A DNA stretch of 64,000 nt from Choanephora cucurbitarum (lineage: Eukaryota > Mucoromycota > Mucoromycetes > Mucorales > Choanephoraceae), in contig JAIWNI010000087.1 in assembly GCA_025331435.1 (NCBI GenBank), positions 1 to 64,000 on the forward strand, read 5' to 3'. Both the position numbers and the translations under genes were made by a program. The notes beneath the pieces were generated by a model that was given only the letters and a program-made list of their open reading frames with translations, was not told the origin of the DNA and ran no database searches. Shown here piece by piece: positions 33,523 to 47,024 of this stretch; the first letter of the stretch is position 1, and each line of letters starts with the position of its first letter.

Positions 33523-35535
33523 TTAAATGACAGTAGTAACAGATATAGATTCTAAATTTTTCTTTTCTGGTGATTGTTGTGCTTTGTGTGCCATAGCCGG
33601 TAAGACATTGACTGCAGTAGAAGCCCCTGTTTTTGGTTTCAAAAGTGCCAAAGAAGAAGATTTTCGTAGTCGCACCTTGTTTGAGTCAGCTGAATCTCCT
33701 GACTTGTCATCCATAGTGTATGTGATTTGAATAGAGCTAGATACAGAAGAGTCACATGTGGTGGTTGTAGTGAGAGATGTAGAAGTGGTGGGCATGATAG
33801 GTGCTCCATCCACATGAGACTGCAGAGAATCGTCAAGTGTGATAGAACAGGGTGATGAACTGAGTAATGAGTCAGGTGAAGTTGATAGAGAGGTAGACAT
33901 GGAAACAAAGTCCTTTTCATCAGAAGATGGTATCAGAATAGGTGATGTATAGCTGATCTTTTCTCGCTCTATAATATGCCTATAATCATCATCCTCTTGT
34001 TGTTGCTGTTGTTGTTGTCGGTCTGGAACAGCAGAGAACAATTCTGGTAATGATTTTGCAGTGGATAAAAGTGCTTCATCTTCTTGAAATCGTTTTACTT
34101 GGTCTTGCTTTTTCAGTTTCTTATTCTTCTCGGTCTCTTCAACTGATTCGTCTTTTTCCAGGACAAGTTCAACTGGAGTGATTGTCTCTTTCTGCTGCTT
34201 TGTTGTATCATTTTCTGCTGTTGACAAGGAAGGTGGTACTTCAAAAATACCACCCGCCGCGTTTGTTGGGAAAAAGATGATATCATCGAAATAAGGCAAA
34301 ACCATTGTTTCCATGATGAACTCTTGAATCTTTGTTTCAATCGCCTTCACAACAACTGAATAGCCTACTCGTTTCTCCCAAACAACAGGTTCTACTTTCC
34401 ATTCCATTTTTGGACACTCATAAAACGCATACCAAAACCGGTTGGTAGGGGGTTCCTTGATCTTTATTAGCACCTTGCCTCCAATCTCCTTCAGTGTGAT
34501 TCCCAAGACAAGGTCGATAGTGAATGGCTTGAGTCGGTCAGAATACTTCCATTTTAGACTTGTTTCGATCTCGATACGGAAACCACCATCATATTCCAAA
34601 TGAGCTTCAGCCGATAGTTCACCAGTTGGGCTTAGACCAAGAAGTTTAGGCTGCGTAAATCGGGGCGAAGAATGGCCTGGATCGACTGAACGTACGGTGA
34701 TTTCACCTAGAAAGGGAGGACGTTTTGCATTGATTTTATCTAATTTAGTAATGACCTTCTTGTACAATGCATCCTTGATCTCCTGTGTGCGATATACTCC
34801 AAAAAAGATACGGCCTAGAATGGCATTGAGCCATTGGGTTTGAAAGTGATGTTCGTCACTGTGGACTACTGTTATCAGGTGATTCATTGCTGACTGGTCA
34901 AAGTGAGTCTTATCTTTCATGCAGTCGCCTGTCGTTTGTGTGGGTAGTTTTGACCGAGATGCACGAATGAAAGCAAAGTACCAATCTTCTTTGTCAATGC
35001 ATTTGTGACAATTGATGAAATAAGTCTTCCCGATCGTCGATTCTAATTTGATCAAATTGGGTTTAGAGAACAGCTCGTAATCCTGTAACCCTGGTGGATG
35101 CGTATAGATTGCGTAATGGGTTAGATTGATGACTCCTCTACAATCCAGCTGTTTCTCAGAGTCATAGAGATAAAGTGTGTTGTACTTGAGAACTGCAAAA
35201 AACACATTGTTCTCTTTCTTGCCAGCTTTACCGGAAATGTAATTTTTGACCATATTTCCGATAGTATCAGGTGTGGATGGTTCTTCGTCTTGAGATACTT
35301 GTAACCAGCCTACTTTGTATAATAATGCACTGCTGCTTCCATTGACTGGTTCATCTGTCTTTTCAAGTAAAGGAGAATCTTCTGATAACTTTTGGTCATT
35401 GTTTATGAACAGTCTATGCAGAGGTGAAATGATCTTGCTATGAACAAAATATACAATGCATAAGGTAATTAATAGAATAGGAAACAGTGTAAAACCACCC
35501 AATATATAGGCAGCAATAATGTTCAAAGAAACCAT
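33523..35535 (-). CDS. Nvj2/TEX2-like PH-SMP [13 protein letters not shown] protein, 670 aa
   Basis: SMP-domain proteins of this family sit in the ER at contact sites (nucleus-vacuole junction, ER-Golgi) and move lipids. It is a single exon. An N-terminal membrane anchor ('IIAAYILGGFTLFPILLITL', residues 5-30) is followed by a PH-like domain (about 110-195, 'NVFFAVLKYNTLYLYDSEKQ'). The SMP domain (about 225-445) starts at 'HFQTQWLNAILGRIFFGVY' and includes 'PFLGEITVRSVDPGHSSPRF'. The C-terminal third is Ser/Thr-rich and probably disordered, with a seven-Gln run encoded near 34001-34020. The domain order anchor-PH-SMP is that of yeast Nvj2. It converges on the Atg27-like gene with 85 bp between stop codons. 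Confidence 0.9.
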   Translation of the reverse strand: MVSLNIIAAYILGGFTLFPILLITLCIVYFVHSKIISPLHRLFINNDQKLSEDSPLLEKTDEPVNGSSSALLYKVGWLQVSQDEEPSTPDTIGNMVKNYISGKAGKKENNVFFAVLKYNTLYLYDSEKQLDCRGVINLTHYAIYTHPPGLQDYELFSKPNLIKLESTIGKTYFINCHKCIDKEDWYFAFIRASRSKLPTQTTGDCMKDKTHFDQSAMNHLITVVHSDEHHFQTQWLNAILGRIFFGVYRTQEIKDALYKKVITKLDKINAKRPPFLGEITVRSVDPGHSSPRFTQPKLLGLSPTGELSAEAHLEYDGGFRIEIETSLKWKYSDRLKPFTIDLVLGITLKEIGGKVLIKIKEPPTNRFWYAFYECPKMEWKVEPVVWEKRVGYSVVVKAIETKIQEFIMETMVLPYFDDIIFFPTNAAGGIFEVPPSLSTAENDTTKQQKETITPVELVLEKDESVEETEKNKKLKKQDQVKRFQEDEALLSTAKSLPELFSAVPDRQQQQQQQEDDDYRHIIEREKISYTSPILIPSSDEKDFVSMSTSLSTSPDSLLSSSPCSITLDDSLQSHVDGAPIMPTTSTSLTTTTTCDSSVSSSIQITYTMDDKSGDSADSNKVRLRKSSSLALLKPKTGASTAVNVLPAMAHKAQQSPEKKNLESISVTTVI

Positions 35536-38500
35536 ATCCTAAGAACTCATATCAAAAGAAAGAAAAAAGAAAAACAAGAAAGCTGGACTATATATTGATA
35601 TAAAATTGAATTAAAAAAAAAATAACAACCAATATGCCTAAAAATGGGGAGTACAACTCGTGCTTGTGACCGCATGGATGTACAATTTATTTCGGGTCGG
35701 AACCCTTTTTTCTTTTTCTAGATGATTCAAGTCTGCATTTCAGTACAACATTGCAGTAAACAAACAAACACTCCCAAATTAGATCTTCGCTGATAGGATC
35801 ATGAAATCACTGCAGTTTCTTTGTTCGGGACACATTACCATATTGTTGGAAATGACTGTCGTTTTTTAATGGGAGAAGATAATTAGACAAACTCCTTATT
35901 GCTAATTCAACCGGGTAAGAGGCAGACATTCATTGATCATTTGAAACTCAATAGATTTTTGAAAAAGCATGTTTGGACTATCAGGGAGATTGTACTGCAT
36001 CGTCAGAACTGGGAACACCAAGCAATTACAAGACATTTGATAATTTCAAACTCATTCACGAGCATATGATAAAAAAAAATAAAGAATCCAGGCAAAATTG
36101 CGTTTTTGACGTTTTGATCTTGGAGAATCAGCTTATCTCCATAGAAACTTGAATTGTTTTTTTTATTTACTAGATAGGCTGCAAAGTAGATGGGCTTTAG
36201 CTCTTTTACATGAGCTTCCAGCCAACAAAAAAAAGACTACTATACTTCTTATCTGGTTTCGTCCAACAAGCTGAAGTCGGTGTACAAACACCCTCGCAGT
36301 GAATGATAACAGACTGACATTCTACAGTGGATAAGCAACATAGATTAATATTTGGGAACCATCAAGTCCGTCTTCAATTTCTGTTCTGAGATGTCATAAT
36401 GGAGGCAACCAGGTCGTAGTCCGTCCCTAAATTCTTATCAATGCAACGAGACAAAGATCATTTCATGACTAAGACACTCCGAAAGTACACAACAACAGTA
36501 AATTATTACAGCTACCAAAATGTTGTGCAAGTAGTTGTTAATGCAGTCAATATCATTGGATGTTCGATAGAAAAACCAAAATTGGTTTTTCATTGTCATT
36601 TCATTCTCTTCCTTCGGATATACAAGTTGAATTGATCAATATCAGCTTGTGCAACTGCCAATGATCAGGTGTTTTTGACCGGTTGACAAAGACGAAAAGA
36701 GAGCTTACAATTGGCCAAGATGTGTCAGAATGATTAATTACAACACATCAATCGCTTGAATTACATATAAGAGGAAGCGCTAAAACTGCAAGTTGCCTGG
36801 TGTTCTTTTATCATGTTTGCTTATTAAAATGCTCGAATCATCAATATGTTTGTTGGTTTGTTTATGTTTTTCTACTTTTGACGATCTGGTCAAATCCGGT
36901 TCCCCTTTAATTATTTAGATTGAGTAAACACCTACATGATACAAACAAAAGAATTTGAATTTCGGTTTGTTTACATGAGCCCTCTCATTATAGAGTTGGG
37001 AAATTAGCGACACTTTAAAACACAAACTATGTTACCATACTTGTTTCAATAAGCTGTTTTCTCAAGAGCTAAACTAGAGTTGGAAACAACCGTTTGTACA
37101 GATTCAGTGTGTAAACATCAAAACATGTACCAAATAAAGAATGTATCCAGTGTTTTGCTTTGGTAGTTTCTATATCAGGAGAACTCAACGTCTCTAGTCT
37201 AGAACAACACCTGTGGATTAGGGAAAGAGATATTCCATGCTGCGTTGCACGCTTTGTCTGAAGAATAAAAAGTTCTTTTGGAACCTCCTATAGTGTTGGC
37301 TGATAAGGGATACTTGTAAAGTTCATTTATATATTAGCCACATCAAAGTATAAATATAAGATTTGAACCTCTATTCATGAGGTCAAATGCATGAGGGACG
37401 TACTTCAGCATGCTGTAAGCAGCAACAAGGAAGTTTTGTTACTTTTTCTCTTGGCTGTCTGTAACTGATTTCATGTAACACTTTCTTTTTGTTCATAAAA
37501 ATCACATACATACTCTCATATCCCCTCTTCAAGAACCTATCTACTATTTATTGAACTTTTGATTCAATAATCAGACCTGATAACTTTAACTGTATCTTTC
37601 TATCTGTCCTGTCTAACTTCTTGAATAAGAATTTAATCATTTTCTGAATGAGAATTCGAACATCTTCAAGACTCCAAGAAACGTTATTGTTCCTGTTGCC
37701 AGAAATAAATAAGGTTTACCACTACTTGATTGGAGTTATTTTTAAGCAAAGCCCAGATTTGCATTGTATTCTCTCATTTCCAAAAGTAGATTGAACACAA
37801 AAAAAAGGGACTGCAGTCTTAAAAAAGTTCTTTGTTAAGACATACGTGCAACTTTGAGTCAGAGTATGGAGGGGGTTTTACAAAAATCTCTCAAATAAAC
37901 ATTGCTACAAGCTATCAATTATTGAAAGATTTGTTGCTGAGATTTGTGGTAAATTATGTTGCATTTATATGATATTCATCGTTTAGTCATTCATGGATTA
38001 AGAAGAAGAAACAACTGTCTCCATTTGTTTCTTCAGGCTTATGTATAGTGTTATTCTGTTGGTTGAAGTTTGATTTTGCACTCGCTGAGATAACCAGAAG
38101 ACATTCTCAAAGTCTAAGAACTGTGATGATTACAGAATGAGTTTAAGCCATCAGTGTATATATGTTAACAGTACTGACTGATCCTTTGAATGAAATCATT
38201 AGAATTCAAACAACGGACAAATGCTGTCAGCACTACAAAGCTATATATGGGTTGATTGTGCTGTCTTCGAACTACAAAAAAAAAAAAGACGAGAAAGTAT
38301 GAGCGTGTGGGTCAGAAGAGAAGAGGCCTCTAATCAAACATTTCCAAAAATACAGAAGGAAAAGAAATATCAATCTCACAGAAAAGCCAAGGTGCCTGAA
38401 GACCTTGTATAGAGAAGAACTATGTAGATATCTATACCTCGATTGACGCTTCATTTTTCGATATGAAATGTGCACAATGCTACATTATCCATAATAAAAT

Positions 38501-38978
38501 AACCTCTCTAAACTGATCATGTCAATCAAGTTGCATTCAAAACATCAAAAACAAAATCAAACCTGAAGCATTGTCTATTGAGTTTTCTATTGTCTTTATT
38601 CCATCCACAACCTATAATAAGCATGAACCAATCATCTCTCAAAGACTTTACGTTTGTACGATTGATAGTGTGTATCTTTTCGTTAATGCAATCTATTTTT
38701 GGGAATGGAGTATTTGATTAGTCGGCTTTCCTTTTTGGAAATGTAACAACAATTCAAAACAGTAACAAGAAAAAGTTTTATCAAAGCTTTGTAGCAGCTT
38801 TATTGTTCGTGTTTGTGTAATGATATCTGGGCTTCAGATTGAAACAAAACAAAAAAAAAAGAGAGAAGCGATCATGTAGATTGGGTAAATAATTGTAAGT
38901 TAAAGTGATATAAGGTTTATTTTACAAATCGTAGTATACACTTGCGATGAATAGTATTTGTATGTCATAGAGTATAGA
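35536..38978. other. 3.4-kb gene-poor stretch
   Basis: AT-rich sequence in which no open frame exceeds about 65 codons with any recognisable motif. The part next to 35536 is the presumed promoter of the Nvj2-like gene (TATATATTGATA near 35590). I see no transposon ends, long repeats or RNA genes, though unrecognised non-coding RNA or old, fully decayed elements are possible. Confidence 0.5.
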
Positions 38979-41900
38979 TTATTCTTTAGTTGTTATAAGT
39001 TCTGAAACCAAAGGAGGTGATTGATGTGTTTCGGGGTGTGTTGTCGATGGTGTGTTTGTAGATGATTGGCAATATGTTCGTAGGGATTCTGCTAATACTT
39101 TTTGATTCAATGGTTTGGTCAAATACCTATACACATTCAAATTAGTCGTAATTCTCGATTGTCTATTCCAGCTTAACTTACCCGTCCATGCCTGCATTCA
39201 TACAGATGTGCTTTGCACTCTCTTGAACGTCTGCAGTCAATGCTACAATGGGTAATCGTGTAGCTCTTTGTTCGTTTATTTCTATTTCTCGGATTCGTTT
39301 GGCAGCTGCTACACCATCACATTTTGGCATATGGTGATCAAAGAAGGCCATTGTAAAGTAGCCTTGAGGATGACTACTCCAAATGTTGATTGCCTCAAGA
39401 CCATTGTTAGCGCAAACTACTTGGAAACCTAACCGGGTAAGTTGTTTGAGTAGCAATTTCTGGGCCACAGGGTTATCTACGATAAAGCCTCAAAAATAAA
39501 TAAAGCATATACATGTATACATAAAAAAATGACTCTATACCTTCAGCTATCAGTATATTCATTCTGCTATAGTTAGCTCTTTCTTCGTCAGTAATAAGTG
39601 ATGCAGGCTTTGTTTTGACATTATTGTTAACAAGTACTGGCATCTTTTTGTTGAGTATTTCTCCAATGGTTCGCTGTAGCTTAGTGCGTCGAAGAGGCAC
39701 TGCCATACGGATTGCTTTACATGACAACTTCTGGTCCGATATATCTTCAATCAGTCCAGACTTGCCATTGACTGCACCTACAGCAGGGTAGTTTGTGATG
39801 ATAATCAGTCCATCCTTGTTTGTCTTGCTTGCTTCTTCTAACCAAGCTGATGAACGCGCAGTAGGTGTATGTTCTGGATTCATGTAGAGACCAACAATGA
39901 TCACATCATATGTAGTTTGTGTCACCAGCTTTCTAAATTCTTCAATTTGAATAACGCCATCCACTTGCATACCAGGCAAAAGGAAACGAATAGAGTCGAT
40001 AGTAGCAGCGTATTTTGATATGACAATTACTTTGAGATTGGATATACAGTGAATCAATGCATTACGCTCGTTAAAGCTTTCTTCAGCCTGAATGGCCTTA
40101 CTCTTTAGTGATTGTGATCCCAACTTGGAAACACAAACACTGAAATAGAAGTCAGAGCCTTTACCCGGCACACTGGAAACATTAATTGAACCTGACATCA
40201 ATTCTACGAGCTGTAAACAGATCGAAAGACCCAGACCTGTACCGCCGTATTTTCGTCTATAATTAGAAGATAAGTAAGCATTTTTTGTTTTTCTGAGAGT
40301 ACACATGTATATATATATATTATAGGCGAAAAGTAAGATCACTTACGTTGTACTGCCATCCACCTGTGAAAATGGTTCAAATAATACCTTTCTTTGTTCA
40401 TCACTAATACCAATACCCGTATCAATTACTTCAAACAGTAGAGAAACTTGATCTTTGTTCTTTATCTTTTTCGTTGTATCGAGCGAACATTTGATACGGA
40501 TTTCACCTTCGTGCGTAAATTTGATAGCATTACCTAAAAGGTTGATAAGGACTTGTCGTAGTCGGTTGCCATCAGCCATCACTACATTAGGCACATCATC
40601 AGCTACGACGTAAGCAATGTTGATATTCTTCTGAATAGCCATAGCAATTAGCATTTCTACAACATCAGCAATCAAGTCTTCTATCACCACAGGTGCTAGA
40701 TCAAGCGTCACTTTGCCTGCTTGTAACTTTGAGAAATTCAGAAGATCATCAATGATCTGTAACAGAATCTCACAAGATTCCTTTGCTGTCTTCACCAAGT
40801 CACGCTGTTCTGGATCCAGCTCTGTTTCGGCTAGAAGAGATATCATACCATAGAAGCCTGAAAATGGGGTTCGAATCTCATGACTCATGTTGGCCAAAAA
40901 TATTTCACGTAACCGAGTAGCACGTACAGCTGCTTCTTTGCTTTTTCTAGCATCTTCTAGTGCTTTCTTTTGCATCTCAATCATGCGCATATTCGCCATA
41001 GTGACACGTTGAACAGATTTAAACAAGAAAGCGTTTGTGATAGAGATACCCATCTGCTGACAGAGTAAACTAAGCACTGTAATGTGGCGTTGTGTAAAGA
41101 TACCACTAGAACCTTCAAGGAAGAGACATCCAGCTAAAGCGCTCTTATGTATGATGGGCATACATATCACAGATTTGCCGCCTACACGATCATACCAGGG
41201 GCCTACAGCAAATCGAGCATCTTGTTCCACATTATGAATGAAAATACTTTCGTTTGTGTTGATAGTATGATGGATGATCCTACTGGATACTAGGTCATCA
41301 TTTTCTGATAGTATGCGAGGAGGATCAAAGGTCATAGCGCCATCGAGTTGACTACCATAAGCGCACACACCATATTTTTCTTCTTTAACAATGATGGCAC
41401 CACAGTCAGCACCTGAGTTCTCTAAAATGATAGACATCATCGACTTGAGAAGACTATCAAACTTAACTTCAGAAGAAATCACTTGTGAACTTTTTAGGAT
41501 GGAAGCCATGTCTAAGATATCCAGCGTCAACAAAGTTTGCTCAGCCGTAACAGGTGGTATCACCTCAGAAACCAGGGGTTCATTTAGCGATGTATTGATA
41601 ACACCTAAAGATGAGGTACTCCAAGTGTTTTGAGGGCCCAAAAAGGGAAATGGGTCGGTTTGAACACCTGTGTCATGGGATTCAATACGACCATCGTCAT
41701 AATCAGCTAGCAATGCGTTGTATTTTGTGCTCAGATGACGCGCTTTTCCGTAAGAGCCATGGTTGATATACAGACTAATAGCTTTCTTGATCATACCAAA
41801 TGCAGTGTTCTTCAAGCCCATTCTAGCATAAAATGCACCAGCATATTCATGACATATACATAGCTCAAAATAATAGTTATTCTTACGGGCTTGATCGATT

Positions 41901-44900
41901 GCATCTTCATACAAGCGGATAGCTTTGGATATGTCGTTAGGAGCAATAGCAGCTTTCTCAGCTTCAATCAGAGTATAAAAGTATTGATAGTTTGTAGCAG
42001 CATTTTCAGCCCAAGGTCTTAAAACATCTTGATTGGCTTCAACACGCTCGAGGTAAACGTCGATTTCTTCTTGAGTCATGATGTCCTTTTCTGTTCGAAC
42101 CTTTTCTAATAAAGCAAGCGAGTGGTACGCACATGCTATTCGAGTATGTCGATGGCCAGGGTGGTTTCCAATACCATTCACGACACAATAGCCCAAAGCG
42201 ATAGCATAATCATAATGACCATATAGCACAAGAGGAATCATTCTAAAAGTTTCATACCAATTGAGTGGCACTCTTGGATTAGCGCTTTGCTTGCAGCTTT
42301 CAGCAATAAAATGACTATCGTTGAACCCATCATCGCCGTCAAATATTTCTTCGGGATTCTCACTAAAAGTGTGGCCCTGTAGCGCTTTGACGCATCGAAT
42401 GATAGACATAGCTAACACGTTTGTATCTGCAGAAGATGACCAAGCATGGCAATCATCATAACAGTTCTCAGCTTCTGTCAGTACATCAGATAGTCGATAA
42501 CCTGTATACAACATCGTAGTAGCAACATGCAAATGGGAGAATGAGCCATAAATACGATCACCAGCAGATAGACAGTAACGCAAGGCTTGGCGGAATTGAG
42601 GAATAGAGTCTCTGATGTGGTACTTCCACATAGCGGAAAAAATGTTGTAGAGACAAAGAGATCGACCCTTTTCAGAGAAGCCACCAAACTTTTCTGCGAT
42701 AACAACACCTGCATTTCCGACCTCTTCTGAGTAATTATAGTCTTGGAAGTATTCACAGGCGCAGAGACTCATGAACTGAAAGGCTACACCTGATGAAGAG
42801 CACCATCCTTCCCTAATGGAAATCTGTATCATCTTGAGAGCCAAGTAGCTCATTTCAAGCTTGTTACCAAGCCAGTAAGCAGTAGTCAACATCTCTTCTA
42901 GCACGCTCATGATAGCTTTCAATCGAGGATCATCACAAGGTCCAATCTTAATAAGCTCCTGTATACCAATCTTGTCTATCATGCTGACTACTGTATCGTA
43001 TTCCTTCCTCATTTGCGATTGCGTACGGTCGAAGTCGAAGTCTTCCATCTCTAACTCAGCAAGACATGTACGTAATGCTACAGCTCCTTCTGAGTGCATT
43101 TGTCGAGAGAAAAAGTACTTGTGCTGAATTCGATGTGCAGTGACACGATCTAGTGGGTCTGTTGTATGCGAAAATATGATTTCAAGATATCTCTCTGTAA
43201 TATCGTATTCGCCTACAATCCAACTTAATGCCACAGCATTTGTATATAAATAATGTGTGCGTGCATATTGATCGTCCTCCCATGCAGAGCTATCCAATAG
43301 CGAGATCGCTGAATCATAATAGGTAAAAGCCATTTTGTGGGCGCCGGAGGCTCGTGCTTTGTTGCCTGCTTCAAACAGCACATCTCTGTAACAAGCTCTA
43401 TGCTCTAATTCTTTGATCAAACAAATACATTTGAGTAAATGATCTGCAATCAAGAAATTGTCAACTTGATCCTCTGCTGAAATCCAAAAAAAAATGAGTG
43501 TCATTGTTTCCTTTTCCTCCTTATTTCATAAACGAAAAAAAAAAACCTGATTTTACCATGCAATAAATATTTGGCAATTTTGAAATGGATTTTCTCTCGA
43601 TTCTTTGGATTTGCAAGTTCCATTGCAGCTTGGGAATATCGATCGTGCGACCACTTGAATTCATCACTTTCCAGGGGAAGAATGTATCCTTCTTGTAAAG
43701 CAGCCTGCAGGCCGTTAATAGGATCACGAGCCAAACGTCCTGAAGATGACTTCAATGTTGATTTCCCAGTAACAGAAGTAGATGTAGAGGAAGTTGAAGG
43801 CACACTGCTGTTAGAATAACTAGTGTGTTGAGAGAACTTAATTAACGGATGAAGTGAGTCGGATATCAACTGAGAGGAAGAGTCAGCTTCATCTATTTGA
43901 CGTCTAGAAACAACTGAGCCAGATGTAGAGTTGGTATCTGTATCTGAGAATTCTGATTCAGGATCAGAATGTACCATCAGATACTTGACTGTATTCCATG
44001 AAAAGGTATCGCCGACAAAGGATGCCCATTTGAGTAAGCGCTGACCATCTAAAGGCAGTTCCTTGAGCCGATTGACTAAAAAGCTAATGTCCAACTCAGC
44101 GTCGCGACCGGCTTCTTCCCGCGTCATGATTGCTTGATGTATATCAGACAGGTTATAATCCCATTCATTCTCTTCCCAGTTGAAGAAAATGAGCTTCTTT
44201 TTTTCCAGCGTGACCAGCAGCTGAGAGGTATAAAAAGCGTTACCTCGTGTCTTTTTATACACAATTTCAGCCAAGGGCAGGATAGAATCACGGTTGATGT
44301 CAAGTGGTCGATGAAGGGCATCGCTGATATAGTCAACTAGTGAATCAAAGTCTAAAGCACCGACATTGACATTGTGAAAAATGGCAAATTCATTTGACAG
44401 TAGTCTGTTGAGTGTATCTGTCACTTCTTGGTCACGATAGCAAACAAACAATAGAATTTTGACTTTGGAAGCAATCATGCTCTCTACAAGTTCTAGTGAA
44501 GGATCATCTGCTAAATGAACGTCATCCAAGAACTGAACAATATCATTAGGTCAATAGGGTCAGAAATACATGTGTTCATCTTACCAAAGTCACCATACGC
44601 CATTGAGTTAATGCTCTAAACACCTCAACAAAGAGAGTATGAAACCGAATTCTAGTCTCTACATTATCCAGATGAATCTGGTTAATGGGTTCTTCTGAAT
44701 CCTCACTATCAACTGGATCTAGCAAGGGCCTAAGCTCTGGTACTAAATCTGCCAACAATTCGATCTTGCAAAACTGAGCGCCAAGATGTGATTTGAGATG
44801 ATCGTAAAATGCATGAATTTCATCTTCGGACTCGGACAAAATCTGCTGTAATATCTGAGACAACGATTTCAAAATGCAACTGTAGGGCACTTGATGCCGA

Positions 44901-46917
44901 GAATCAAATTTGGTTGTTGCAACATAACTAAGCATTGCTAGTGAGCTACAAGCAGTACTCATACGCATAATATTCAACTTACCCATGCTGTCTAGCTATG
45001 TTCTGAACTGCATTGCATAGAGTCGATTTACCAACACCTCCAGGCCCTGATAAAGATACGATCTCAACACCTTGCTTACTTGATTGAACTCGTCCATTCC
45101 CGCTTGATATATCGCTGCCGTCAAATCCACTACAATAACTTGGCGAAGCGTTTGATTTGGTGCCAGCACCCACTGTACCTCCTGCTATACTATTTGTGTC
45201 ATTGGTAGAAAGACGATCACTAAGGCTTCCTTCGCTCACGCTTGCGTTGCTAATGTGAAAATTCTCACTCGTGATAGTGGGTAAGGTCGAAGTAGTTGAA
45301 TGAGATTTTTCACGACGATTTCTAATTGATTTATATACACCAGCAACACGTTGAATGATATAGGTCAACTCTACGATTGTGCCTTGGCGACCGTATATTG
45401 CTTTGGGCAAAGTGAAGACGGATGCGACATCTCTCTCGGCTAATGGAAAAGATTCGATTACCTAATCATTGAGCTTCATTAGTTTCTAGATTTAAATAGA
45501 CCAAGGCTCGTCTATTTTTATCATTGTTGTATAAAGAGAAGAAGAAGAAGGTAAGCTTACTTCGTGTGCTGATTCAGAAGCGAACCTTAATCTTTTTAGA
45601 CATTCCTTTAAATCTGCTCGAATACCGTATGCACTACTGTATCTATCTTCAGGCGACTGATGTTAAGACAGTCAAAGAAAAGAAAGAGAGAAAGGTTGAG
45701 TAAACAGGAGGTATTGTAATAAAAAAAAACTTTGTCTTACCTTATGTGTCATTTTCTCCACAATGCGAGCCAGTACTTCGGGTACTTCTAACTGAGTTTC
45801 ATGAATCAAAGGTATTTTTCTACTCAGAATGCCATTTAGAATTTCCAAAGGACCACCTTCAAAGGGACTCCTGCCTGTCAATAAGACATAGAATACAATG
45901 CCCAATGAATAAATATCAGTTCGGTGATCTGGTATATAAGTAGTGCGGCCAGTTTGTTCAGGACTCATGTAGACTAATAAATTTTGAAGCAATCCCATGG
46001 ATTCCTTATTGGTAGCCGTCTTTCTCCAACCTTCGCTAGTCAAATAGTTCTCTAAGGATCGGCTACCAGAACCAAAGTTCCATACTTTGACTCGTGCGCT
46101 GTCTTCACCTGTCCATTGAAAGGCGGACAATCTAATTTCACCATGCACAACATTGTTTCGATGAATAAATTCAAGACAATCTGTACATTTGATAGCAAAT
46201 CGCAAGAATGTGCCAAGATCAAAAGCAGGACCGCCATTGAGAATAGCTGGTAGTCCAGCAGAAGGTAATGGTTGAACGAGATCGTTATCGAATGTAGGCT
46301 TGTTATGGCCACGTCTCCTCTCTTCGTAGAAATTGATTGAGTTTTCGCTGCTAATGCTTGAAGCTTTATCAGAATGTACATTTCTATGCAAACTAATTGA
46401 ATCTTCAGAATGTCTTTTGTTGTATTCCAAATAGTTCTGGCCTTCGTCTGCATAAATAACAATCGTGAGACCACTCGGTAAATGAATGTATTCCAATGGT
46501 CGAACTAGATCAGTCAGAAGAGAAGGGGGGGAAATAGAGGGTTAAGGGAATGAAAAGTCCGCTTTCTGTCATCTTATTTATTATTGTTTTACCCAAAAAT
46601 GATGATCCATCACCCAACTGATATAACCGTTTCATAATGTAGTATTCTCTTTCTAAGCGCAGTGAGTTTGGAGATACCTTAGCCACGACAGGCTTTTTGT
46701 TCGATATACTATTATCATGATGCATTGAATAGGCTGCTTTTTTTCTCTCTTTGTTAATTATTTACCGATAACCAAAAACAATATCTACATTTTCGCCATG
46801 TGCTAGACTTGGGATTGGAGCAGCTTTGAAATGATAATTCGGTATTTGCAATATATCACCAAACATGCTGTGGCCAGTTGAATCTGTAAACGATCCAGTT
46901 GATCCAGAATTCGACAT
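38979..46917 (-). CDS. Class X hybrid histidine kinase (protein-kinase-like/AAA/GAF/HisKA/REC), 2404 aa
   Basis: A giant two-component sensor like S. pombe Mak1/Phk1-type kinases, feeding a phosphorelay. Eleven exons: 46917-46766, 46708-46593, 46504-45741, 45656-45561, 45461-44983, 44927-44585, 44532-43557, 43476-40347, 40256-39541, 39476-39182, 39126-38979 (7215 nt). The N-terminal Ser/Thr-kinase-like domain keeps the ATP-binding Lys ('PVVAKV') but has HGE for HRD and NFG for DFG. An AAA-type ATPase (P-loop 'GPGGVGKST', then 'LDDVHLADD') and a long helical TPR-like region follow. Then come GAF ('[14 protein letters not shown]'), HisKA ('[15 protein letters not shown]', phospho-His), HATPase ('NAIKFTH', 'DTGIGIS', 'GGTGLGLS') and a receiver ('[14 protein letters not shown]', acceptor Asp in 'FFDHHMP', 'LTKPL'). 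No membrane helix is evident, so it is probably cytosolic. The frame is intact throughout. Confidence 0.94.
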
Positions 46918-47024
46918 AATTGTTTTCAAGTCTTCTACTTATTTTTTCTTCTCTTTATTTTATGTTGTATGTACGAAATTGAAGTAGCGCTGCTCTTAAA
47001 TGATAGGACTAAAGAAAGGCAGAT

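Noticed and set aside
39477..39488. Alternative acceptor for the receiver exon of the histidine kinase, 12 nt upstream
   Set aside because: It would disrupt the conserved AEDNPVAQ motif; the acceptor giving exon start 39476 restores it exactly.
40865..40885. GGTTCGAATC tRNA T-loop-like sequence
   Set aside because: It lies inside the HisKA coding exon of the histidine kinase and no acceptor stem or anticodon arm surrounds it.
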